The notes beneath the pieces are model-generated. The model saw only the letters and a program-made list of their open reading frames with translations. It was not told the origin of the DNA and did not search any database. Below are positions 7,661-15,117 of a DNA stretch of 33,877 bases, one piece after another. Source of the stretch: an uncultured Opitutia bacterium. GTDB lineage: Bacteria > Verrucomicrobiota > Verrucomicrobiia > Opitutales > Opitutaceae. Location of the stretch: NCBI GenBank assembly GCA_903948415.1, contig CAJAYO010000939.1, positions 1 to 33,877 on the forward strand, in the 5' to 3' direction. Within the stretch, counting starts at the first letter, position 1; each line of letters starts with the position of its first letter. Made by a program: the position numbers and the translations under genes.

Positions 7661-10243
7661 CTGGGCGAGCCAGGCGGCGAGGTCGGCGTCGGCGAGGAGG
7701 TTGGTGCCGAACTGGTATTCGGGGGCGAGGAGGCTGGCGTAGGAGGGTTCGAGGAAACGCTGGCAGTGCAGGATGACGCGGGCGCGCTGGCCGGGGGCGC
7801 GGACGAGGCGGCCGAGGGCCTGGTTGACGCGGGTGATACCGGGAATCTGATACACGCGGCGGAAGGCCTGTTCGCGGGTGAGGCCGGCGCGGGTGGCCTC
7901 GTCGAGGCGGGCGCGCTGGATCGCGTTGACCTCGGGGAGCGCGGGGCCGACGACCATCGCGTGGGTGATGCGGCCGCCGAGGGCGTCGATGCTCTCGGCG
8001 AAACTGGAGCCGAGGACGAGGAAGAGGGCGTCGGCGAAGGCGAGGGATTCGTCGACCCAGGCGGATTGGGCGGCGAGGTCGCGGAGTTTGGGCTGGAGGG
8101 CGACGCGGAGGGGGAAGGCGCGGTCGAGCGCGGAGGCGACGGACTCGGCGTAGGCGTAGGACGGGAAGAACACGGCGACGCAGGGGGAGGGCGCGACGGA
8201 GGAGTTGAGCGTGGCGGGTGGAGCGCTGAGAGAATGAGAAGCGGAGGCGTGGAGGGCGGCGACGGTGGCGGCGGTGGTGGCGAAGTGGCGCGAGCGGTGT
8301 TGGAAGGTGGTGTCGACGCGGGCGTCGACGGCGACGTCGTAGGCGGCGTCGCGCCAGGGGGTGTGGGCGCGCAGGTGCACGGCGCCCGCGGCGGGCGCCG
8401 AGGTGGGCGGCGAAGTTGCGAGCTGAGAGCTGAGCGTTGCAGGCGCGAGGCCGATGGCGGTGGTGAAGGCGTCGGTGGGGGTGAGGGTCGCGCTGGCGAA
8501 GACGGCGCCGCCGAACGAGCGGAGGGTTTCGCCGATGGCATCCGCGGCATCGATACAGGTGAAATGGAGTTCGGCGGGGCGCGGCGTCCACAGGAGCTTT
8601 TTCAGCACGGGGGCGGCGAGCCATTCCGCGAGCTGCGGGGCCTGCCAGAGAATTTGGGAGAGCTGGGGGCCGAGGGCGGACGGATCGGGGGGCGTGACGG
8701 AGAGCTGGTCGGCGATCTTGGCGAGGGTGTCGGCGGCGTCGGCTTCGAGGGCGGGGTCGAGGACGGCGACGGGTTGGAGGGCGGCGAGGAGGTGGGTCCA
8801 GCTCTCCCAGGCGCGGACGAGGGCGGGGGGCGAGCGGAGGTGGTCGAGTTCGGCGAGGACGGCGCGGGCGTCGTCGGCGCGGGCCGAGTGGGAGTGGGCG
8901 TCGGCGACGCGGGCGGGGAGGTTGTGGGCTTCGTCGAGGAGGAGGAGGGTGCGGGCGGGGTCGAAGCCGGGCTGGTTGAAGAAGAGGGAGCGGTTGGCGG
9001 GGGCGAAGACGTAGTTGTAGTCGCCGATCCAGACGTCGTTGAAGGCGAGGGCGGCGCGGGTGATTTCGTAGGGGCAGAGGCGGGCGTCGCGGCCGGCGGC
9101 GCGGAGGGTGTCGAGGTCGCGGGCGTGGTGTTCGTCGAGGTAGAAGCGGGCGAGGCCGCTGGCGGGCCAGCGGGCGGCGAGGTTGTCGAGGTAGGAGCAG
9201 GATTCGCGGACGCAGTGGAAGACGGGGTTGATGCAGTGCTCGGCTTTGTTGCGGACGTGCCAGACGGTGACGGGCGGGCCGGCCGGGGCGGCGGGCGGCG
9301 CCGCCGTGGGCCGTTGCAAGGCGGAGGTGGCAGGGGGGGAGGCGGCGAGGCCGGCGGAGGGGGCCAGTTCACCGTTAGACTTTTCAGTTCGGCCTGGCGG
9401 CGATGACGGATCAGGCGTCATGGCGGCGAGGGTGCGGACGACCTGGAGTTGGCCGGTGGATTTGCTGGTGAGGTAGAGGGCGCGGTCGAAGTGGCCGGAG
9501 CGGAGCTGGCCGAGGGCGAATTCGAGGAGGACGCCGGTTTTGCCGAAGCCGGTGGGGGCTTCGAAGAGGACGAGCGGGTGGCGTTCGAAGGTCGCGGTGA
9601 GATCGCGCTGCGTCGTTTCCTGGCCGGGGCGCGGGGTGGCGAAGGGCGGCCGGAACCGGAGGTGGCGGAGGCGTTCGCGGGCGCGGAGGCGGAGGTGGAG
9701 GAACTCGGCGATGCGTTCGAGCTGGGCGCGGAAGAGGGCGTCGTCGGCGGAGGTGAGCGGGACGGTTTGCGCGAGGCCGGATTGGGCTTCGACAAAGACG
9801 AGCTGAGAGCTGAGCGCGGAGAGGGGCGGGCCGGCGGCGGAGCCGAGGCCGAGGCGCCACAGGGTGGCGTAGGTGGTGAGTTGGACGAAATAGTCGGGGT
9901 AGTCGCGGCGGAGTTCGGATTCGTCGGCCGGGAGGGGGCGGGTGACGGTCTTGATTTCGCGGAGGGTGAGTGCGGTGCCGGCGCGGAGGAGTTGATCGAT
10001 GCGGCCGGTGAGGGTGAGGGTCCAGCCGCGGTGGACGAGGCGGCCCTCGATGGGGACCTCGAACTCGGTGGCGGGGGCGGTGGCGGTGGCTTGGGCGCGG
10101 AGTTCGTTGTGCCAGTGGGTGCCGAGTTGCGCGCGCCAGAGGCCGGACGCGCCGCCGCCGCCGGCGTCGTGGGGGCCGAGGGTGAAGGCGGAGAATTCGC
10201 CGACACTCAGGCGGGCGGTGCGGGCGTCGAGGGAGAATTCCAT
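7658..10243 (-). CDS. DinG/XPD-family DNA helicase with N-terminal Cas4-like PD-(D/E)XK nuclease domain
   Basis: Walker A EAPTGFGKT, DEAH in LLLLDEAHN, Fe-S type cysteine cluster CINPVFHCVRESCSYL; N-terminal GRIDQLL...LREIKTV nuclease-like core. Confidence 0.85.
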   Translation of the reverse strand: MEFSLDARTARLSVGEFSAFTLGPHDAGGGGASGLWRAQLGTHWHNELRAQATATAPATEFEVPIEGRLVHRGWTLTLTGRIDQLLRAGTALTLREIKTVTRPLPADESELRRDYPDYFVQLTTYATLWRLGLGSAAGPPLSALSSQLVFVEAQSGLAQTVPLTSADDALFRAQLERIAEFLHLRLRARERLRHLRFRPPFATPRPGQETTQRDLTATFERHPLVLFEAPTGFGKTGVLLEFALGQLRSGHFDRALYLTSKSTGQLQVVRTLAAMTPDPSSPPGRTEKSNGELAPSAGLAASPPATSALQRPTAAPPAAPAGPPVTVWHVRNKAEHCINPVFHCVRESCSYLDNLAARWPASGLARFYLDEHHARDLDTLRAAGRDARLCPYEITRAALAFNDVWIGDYNYVFAPANRSLFFNQPGFDPARTLLLLDEAHNLPARVADAHSHSARADDARAVLAELDHLRSPPALVRAWESWTHLLAALQPVAVLDPALEADAADTLAKIADQLSVTPPDPSALGPQLSQILWQAPQLAEWLAAPVLKKLLWTPRPAELHFTCIDAADAIGETLRSFGGAVFASATLTPTDAFTTAIGLAPATLSSQLATSPPTSAPAAGAVHLRAHTPWRDAAYDVAVDARVDTTFQHRSRHFATTAATVAALHASASHSLSAPPATLNSSVAPSPCVAVFFPSYAYAESVASALDRAFPLRVALQPKLRDLAAQSAWVDESLAFADALFLVLGSSFAESIDALGGRITHAMVVGPALPEVNAIQRARLDEATRAGLTREQAFRRVYQIPGITRVNQALGRLVRAPGQRARVILHCQRFLEPSYASLLAPEYQFGTNLLADADLAAWLAQ
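8419..8436. repeat. Copy 1 of 18-nt exact repeat CGAGCTGAGAGCTGAGCG (period-7) inside helicase CDS
   Basis: Identical to 9799-9816; encodes LSSQLA on the coding strand. Confidence 0.75.
9799..9816. repeat. Copy 2 of 18-nt exact repeat CGAGCTGAGAGCTGAGCG inside helicase CDS
   Basis: Identical to 8419-8436; encodes part of PLSALSSQLV on the coding strand. Confidence 0.75.
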
Positions 10244-10330
10244 GCGGGGTCAGCGACGGAACACAGGGAACCCGCGGAAGGAAGGCTGAAATCGGCGGCC
10301 GGGGCGGGGGGAGCGGCGGGCGGAGGCGGA

Positions 10331-11179
10331 TCAGGCGGGCCGGGGCGGCGGGGCGGAGAGGTTGCGGAGGGCGCGTTTGGCGAGGGAGCCGAGGATGAGG
10401 CAGACGACGAGGGTGACGACGATGCCGGCGATGACCGTCCAGCGTTCGGAGACGTTTTCAAAGCGGAGTTGCTCGAGGCGGGCGGCGCCGTAGGCGGCGG
10501 CGGCGGTGCGCGGGGCGATACCGACGACGGTGCCGAGCACGTAGTGGCGGAGGGGCACCCGGGCGGCGGAGAGCAGGAAGTTGACGATGGCGAAGGGCGA
10601 AAAGGGCGGGATGCGGAGGAGGGTGACGACAAGGAGGGTGCGCGGGGAGTCGACGCCGAGGAGCGCGCGTTGGACGGCGTGCCAGCGGGGTTTTTCGGCG
10701 ATGACGGCGAGGACGCGGTCGCGGGCGATCCAGCGGCCGATGGCATAGGCGATGACGGAGGCGACGGTGATCGCGGCCATGGCGACGGGCCAGCCGACGC
10801 CGAAGCCGAAGGCCCACCCGGCAAGGATGGCGGCGGAGTAGGTGGGGAGGAAGGAGACGCCGACCAGTACGGAGACGAAGACGAAGTAGATGAGGAGGCC
10901 GAGGTCCGCGTGGCCGCGGAGCCAGGGGCCGAGCGTGGTGAGCACGGCGAACAGAATGAAGCTTCCGAGCGGGGGCCAGAAGGACAGCAAGATCGCGAAC
11001 GGACCGGAGACGCCGAGACGGCGAAAGGTGCCGGGGCGGTGGGCGGCCGGGGCGGGTGGAGTGGAGAGGGGGTGGGGCACGAGGGAAGATTCGGGAGCGG
11101 GAGAGAGAGGCGGGACGGAGAGTGGCGTAGAAGGAATCTTGAAATCGGGAATCGGCCACCCGAAAACCGCGAAATCCAT
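10331..11179 (-). CDS. TVP38/TMEM64 (VTT/DedA-like) family membrane protein; N-terminal start uncertain (GTG at 11080 also possible)
   Basis: Multiple TM segments; SFLPTYSAAILAGWAFGFGVGW and RIPPFSPFAIVNFLLSAARVPLRHYVLGTVVGIAPRT are typical of the family. Confidence 0.8.
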   Translation of the reverse strand: MDFAVFGWPIPDFKIPSTPLSVPPLSPAPESSLVPHPLSTPPAPAAHRPGTFRRLGVSGPFAILLSFWPPLGSFILFAVLTTLGPWLRGHADLGLLIYFVFVSVLVGVSFLPTYSAAILAGWAFGFGVGWPVAMAAITVASVIAYAIGRWIARDRVLAVIAEKPRWHAVQRALLGVDSPRTLLVVTLLRIPPFSPFAIVNFLLSAARVPLRHYVLGTVVGIAPRTAAAAYGAARLEQLRFENVSERWTVIAGIVVTLVVCLILGSLAKRALRNLSAPPPRPA

Positions 11180-11234
11180 CGCGGAGGCAACCGGGGGGGC
11201 GGCGGCAGCAGGAGCAACCCGGGCGCGGCGCGGG

Positions 11235-11852
11235 TCAGTCGAGGAGGATGTCGGTATGGTGGCGGAGGTAGTCTTCGAGGCCGCGCTGGAGGTGGAGGAC
11301 GGTGGCGGGCGGCGCGGTTTGATCGGCGAGCGGGCGGTTGAGGAGCGGGGCGACGGTGGCGCGGTCGGCGTCGGCCAGGAGGGGGAACCACTGTTGCTTG
11401 AGCGGGTAGCCCTCGTCGCGGGCGAAACAGTAGAGGCTTTTGAAATACACGATGTCGGGGCGGGCGCCGGCGGCGAGCGCGCCGAAAGCGGTGCGCAAGA
11501 GGGTGGCGACGGCGACGCGGCTCTCCTCGTGGACGGGGTTGCGGGCGACGAGGGAGGCGAGGGCGGAGGCGGCGACGAGGGTTTCGTAGCTGCGGCCGAG
11601 GTCGGCGTGGCGGGTGACGATCGTGGTTTCCTTCACGAACCAGGTGCGGCCCTGGTTGGACGATTCGAGGAGGAGGGAGGCTTCGTCGAAGAGGTCGAGG
11701 GCGACGGCGGTGGCGGCGAATTTTTTCGCGACGCGCTGCAGAATCAGGAGCGGGCCCTGGTCGGCGGAAAAGGCGGTGAAGGTTTGGAACGAGTCGGCGG
11801 GCGGGCGTTTCGCGAGGACGAAGACGTCGGTCTGGAGCGTGGGGGCGGGCAC
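11235..11852 (-). CDS. recO: RecO-like DNA repair protein (divergent)
   Basis: OB-fold-like N-terminus TDVFVLAKRPPADSFQTFTAFSADQGPLLILQRVAKK and C-terminal helical region; lies in a phoH/ybeY-type neighbourhood where recO is often found. GTG start. Confidence 0.5.
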   Translation of the reverse strand: MPAPTLQTDVFVLAKRPPADSFQTFTAFSADQGPLLILQRVAKKFAATAVALDLFDEASLLLESSNQGRTWFVKETTIVTRHADLGRSYETLVAASALASLVARNPVHEESRVAVATLLRTAFGALAAGARPDIVYFKSLYCFARDEGYPLKQQWFPLLADADRATVAPLLNRPLADQTAPPATVLHLQRGLEDYLRHHTDILLD

Positions 11853-11892
11853 GGGGCGAGGGGCGGGGCGCGTGACCGGGGAGCAGGGGGCC

Positions 11893-12573
11893 TCAGCGCG
11901 GGACGCCCAGTTCCGGGTTTTCGCCGCGGTGGGTCGGCCACGGGGGGACGACGGCGCCGCCGGAGATGATCATTTTCATGCCATCGCCGACGCTCATTTC
12001 GAGTTCGATGACTTCGTGCGGCGGGAACATCAGGAGGTAGCCGCCGGTGGGGTTGGGGGTGGTGGGGACGAAGACGGTCCAGAGCTCGCCGACGCCGGCT
12101 TTGAGCTGGGCTTCGCTCTGGGTTTTGTTGGTGAGGAAGCCGAGGGTCCAGGTGCCGGCGCGGGGGAACTGGACGAGGACGACTTTGTTGTAGAGGTTGC
12201 GGTTTTTGGTGCCGAAGGTGGCGACGATCTGGCGGACGGAATTGTAGACGGCGCTGACGCCGGGGATGCTCTGGACGGAACGTTCGAGCAGGCGGAGGAA
12301 GAATTTGCCGAAGACGTAGTGGGAGACAAAGCCGAGGGCGGTGACGAGGCCGAAGATGACGAGGGTGGCCACGATGTCCCAGACGAGGGGGAGGTCCTTG
12401 AGGGAGGCGGGGAGATGGGACTCGAAGAGAGGGCGGAAGGTGCCGCCGACGACGTCGATGATGCGGCCGAGGGCCCAGAGGGTGACGACGAGCGGCGCGA
12501 GGAGCAGTCCGCCGGTGAAGAAGGCGTTGCGGATCGTGGCGAAGCGGGAATTGGGCGGCGGAACGTCAGACAT
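11893..12573 (-). CDS. DUF502 family membrane protein
   Basis: MSDVPPPNSRFATIRNAFFTGGLLLAPLVVTLWALGRIID...PGVSAVYNSVRQIVATF... typical of DUF502; ATG at 12573, internal to the longer ORF in the track. Confidence 0.85.
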   Translation of the reverse strand: MSDVPPPNSRFATIRNAFFTGGLLLAPLVVTLWALGRIIDVVGGTFRPLFESHLPASLKDLPLVWDIVATLVIFGLVTALGFVSHYVFGKFFLRLLERSVQSIPGVSAVYNSVRQIVATFGTKNRNLYNKVVLVQFPRAGTWTLGFLTNKTQSEAQLKAGVGELWTVFVPTTPNPTGGYLLMFPPHEVIELEMSVGDGMKMIISGGAVVPPWPTHRGENPELGVPR

Positions 12574-12716
12574 GGCGTGGGGCGACGGTAGGGACGGCGC
12601 GCGGCTTAGCACGGAAAAATTGCAGAGGCGGAGTGAACTCGGTGGAGCCACGCCCGGCACGTGAAGCCGCGCCGCGGAGCGCACGGCCCACCTTCGGGGG
12701 GCAACCGCCGCTCCGA

Positions 12717-13640
12717 TTATGGGACCTCGTAGATTTCGAGGAGGACGGCACCCGCGGTGGTGTCGCCGCTGGTGACTTGGGCGGTGTAGGCGCCGGGCGG
12801 GAAGGGCATCATGACGACGGCGTCGAGGGTGCCGGGGGCAAGGGGGAACGCGCCGGTTTTCGCCAAGGCGTCGGCGAGGTCGGCCTCGTAGGTGAGGCCG
12901 CCGACGACGGCGGGATAAACGTAGCCGTTGGTGTAGGGGTTGCCGGTGGCGTCGAAGACCCGGAGCACGGGGGCGCGGAGCGGATTGGCGACGCCGAAGG
13001 CGGCGAGGGTGGGGCCGACGGCGCGGAGAACGAGTTTCTTGGACTGGGAGGCGCCCGCGGCGACGACGAAGCCGGCGGTGAGATTTTGGCCGGCGCCGGC
13101 GGCGAGGACGGCGCGGGTGGACTGGTTCACGAGGCGGTCGGTCGGGCCGACGCCGAGGATGAGGAACTGACTGGGAAGGACGGTCCGGTTGGGTTCGGAG
13201 GTGACGAGTTGATAGGTGCCGGCGTCGGAAGAGCGCACGCCGTGGATGGCCAGGAGGGTGCCGGTGGCGCCAACGAGGGGGCGGCCGTCTTTGAGCCATT
13301 GGACGGCGCGGTTGGCGAAGGTGGGGCCGGTGAGGAGGAGGGTTTCGCCGGCGGGCACGGTGACCCGCGAGGGTGGGACGGTGCGGAGGCCGCTGCCGAC
13401 GTCGAGGGTGACGGCGGTTTCGCCGACCGCGGGGGCCTGGAGGGCGTTGCCGGCGGGCGCGAGGACGGCGGCGGGCAGGGTGACGGGGGCCACGGGGGCG
13501 GCCGTGGTTACGGTGACGGCCCCGGCCGGCGTGGTCGGGGCGGGCTGGGCGGTCGCGCGGGGCGCGAGCAAGGCGGCAGGTAAAAGCAGCAGCGGGGCGG
13601 CGCGGGACGCGTAGGCGGCAATGTTGGCGATGACCTTCAT
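12717..13640 (-). CDS. Secreted Ig-like domain protein with single C-terminal module
   Basis: Signal peptide; Ig-like VQWLKDGRPLVGATGTLLAIHGVRSSDAGTYQLV; tail LVLRAVGPTLAAFGV...AVLLEIYEVP matches the modules of the other secreted proteins. Confidence 0.8.
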   Translation of the reverse strand: MKVIANIAAYASRAAPLLLLPAALLAPRATAQPAPTTPAGAVTVTTAAPVAPVTLPAAVLAPAGNALQAPAVGETAVTLDVGSGLRTVPPSRVTVPAGETLLLTGPTFANRAVQWLKDGRPLVGATGTLLAIHGVRSSDAGTYQLVTSEPNRTVLPSQFLILGVGPTDRLVNQSTRAVLAAGAGQNLTAGFVVAAGASQSKKLVLRAVGPTLAAFGVANPLRAPVLRVFDATGNPYTNGYVYPAVVGGLTYEADLADALAKTGAFPLAPGTLDAVVMMPFPPGAYTAQVTSGDTTAGAVLLEIYEVP

Positions 13641-13647
13641 AAAGCCC

Positions 13648-14295
13648 TCAGGAGAGCCGAAAGCTGGGAAGGCAATCGTGCAGGCGGAGGAGGGTCATGG
13701 CGCGGGCTTCGGCGCGGCGCATGAGACGTTTTTTGGCGGGGACGAGGTCGTCGTAGCCGGCGAGGTGGAGCCAGCCGTGGACGAGGTAGAGGGTGAGTTC
13801 GGCGCTGAAGGCGGCCGCGGATTTGAGATCGGAGATTTGAGATTTGAGAGACGGAACGGGCGGACTGACGTGGCGGAGGGCGGCGTCGACGGAGACGCAG
13901 ATTTCGCCGGCGGTGCCGAAGGCCGGGTTGCCCTCGAAGGTGATCACGTCGGTGGGCGTGGGGTCGGCGAGGAAATCGGCGTGGAGCTGGGCGAGAGCGG
14001 CGTCGGTGAGGAAGACGAGGGAGAGTTCGCCGGGCGGGGCGGAGAGGCCGGGCGAAATTTTGGATTTTGGATTTTGGATTTTCGATTCGGCGAAGTGGGC
14101 GTCGAGTAGGTGGATGACGCGCGTGACGGCGCGCCGGTCGAGGCGGAGGCGCGGGTGGTGGTTCGCGAGGGTGATGGAGCGGGCGGGCACGGCGGAGAGA
14201 GCGGTTTCAAGCCAATCCTTGGCACGAGGACGCGAGGCAAGCGGAAAGACGGTGCAAGGGTGGGCGTGGGCAGATTTTGTTTTTGTCTCGGCCAT
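13648..14295 (-). CDS. ybeY: Endoribonuclease YbeY
   Basis: Zn motif LVHGWLHLAGYDD and preceding ELSLVFLTDAALAQLHADFLADPTPTDVITF; ATG at 14295. Confidence 0.88.
   Translation of the reverse strand: MAETKTKSAHAHPCTVFPLASRPRAKDWLETALSAVPARSITLANHHPRLRLDRRAVTRVIHLLDAHFAESKIQNPKSKISPGLSAPPGELSLVFLTDAALAQLHADFLADPTPTDVITFEGNPAFGTAGEICVSVDAALRHVSPPVPSLKSQISDLKSAAAFSAELTLYLVHGWLHLAGYDDLVPAKKRLMRRAEARAMTLLRLHDCLPSFRLS
13820..13850. repeat. Period-7 repeat GATTTGAGATCGGAGATTTGAGATTTGAGAG within ybeY
   Basis: GATTTGA units at 7-nt spacing; translated as SLKSQISDLKS. Confidence 0.75.
14055..14087. repeat. Period-7 repeat AAATTTTGGATTTTGGATTTTGGATTTTCGATT within ybeY
   Basis: TTTTGGA heptamer repeated; translated as SKIQNPKSKIS; sharply AT-richer than its surroundings. 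Confidence 0.85.
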
Positions 14296-14342
14296 TTTTG
14301 GTCGCGCGATTTCAGCAGCGCGGCTCCTGCGGGCCGATCGCG

Positions 14343-14356
14343 CCGGGAATTCCCGG
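14343..14356. promoter_or_regulatory. 14-bp perfect palindrome CCGGGAATTCCCGG in the divergent ybeY / Mo-hydroxylase intergenic region
   Basis: Self-complementary sequence between divergent starts (14295 minus, 14422 plus). Confidence 0.3.
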
Positions 14357-14421
14357 GGGCCGGGCGGTGCGGGCGCTTGTGAGCGGAGATGTCCAGGCGC
14401 AGGGTGGGGACAAGGGAGGGT

Positions 14422-15117
14422 ATGAAAACACGCGCGACGCAAACTGCAGGGGCCGAGCAGCCGGGCCCGACGGTGGCGGGCGGCGTGTCGCGCCGGATCT
14501 TTTTGAAGAGCCTCGGGACGAGCGCGGTGACGGCCGCGGCGTTGGGCGCGGACACGGTCTCGCAGGGGCTCGCCCAGGCGAACGCGGAGCGCGCGCAAGG
14601 ACCGGGGGCCGTGGCGGTCGCGTTCACGGTGAACGGGGAAAAGAGGACGCTGATGGTCGAGCCGCGCGTGACGTTGCTCGAAGCGCTGCGGGGCAATCTG
14701 GGACTGACGGGCGCCAAGGAAGCGTGCGACCGGGCGACGTGCGGGGCGTGCACGGTGTTGCTCAACGACACGCCGGTCTATGCGTGTTCGATGCTCGCGA
14801 TCGAGGCGCAGGGTGCGGCGATCACGACGATCGAAGGGCTCGCGCGCGACGGAAAGCTGACGGCGTTGCAACAGGCGATGGTCGAGCAGGACGGGTTGCA
14901 GTGCGGGTTTTGTTCGCCGGGCATGGTGATGGTGCTCACGGCGCTGCTCCGGAAAAATCCGCACCCGACGGAGGCCGAAGTGCGCCGGGCGATTGCGGGG
15001 AATCTGTGCCGGTGCGGTTCCTATCCGCGGATCGTGGCCGCGACGCTGGCGGCGAGCGGGCAAAAACCGGTGACCCAGCTCAATGTCATTTCCCTGCACG
15101 ACCATGCCCTGGCCTAA
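14422..15117 (+). CDS. Molybdenum hydroxylase (xanthine dehydrogenase family) [2Fe-2S] subunit with Tat signal
   Basis: Twin-arginine leader SRRIFLKSLGTSAVTAAALG; CDRATCGACTVLL and CGFCSPGMVM / NLCRCGSYPRI cluster motifs; ATG at 14422 after GGGAGGG. Confidence 0.92.
   Translation: MKTRATQTAGAEQPGPTVAGGVSRRIFLKSLGTSAVTAAALGADTVSQGLAQANAERAQGPGAVAVAFTVNGEKRTLMVEPRVTLLEALRGNLGLTGAKEACDRATCGACTVLLNDTPVYACSMLAIEAQGAAITTIEGLARDGKLTALQQAMVEQDGLQCGFCSPGMVMVLTALLRKNPHPTEAEVRRAIAGNLCRCGSYPRIVAATLAASGQKPVTQLNVISLHDHALA

Noticed and set aside
7658-10243. Cas4/CRISPR or dedicated anti-phage helicase-nuclease system
   Set aside because: Nuclease-XPD fusions of this type occur as stand-alone DNA repair-like helicases; no defence partners adjacent
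14381-14396. GCGCTTGTGAGCGGAG upstream of the Mo-hydroxylase as a boundary copy of the 28-nt unit
   Set aside because: Only a short partial resemblance (CGCT/AGCG stem), lacks the GCCTACGGG flank; too weak to claim insertion boundaries
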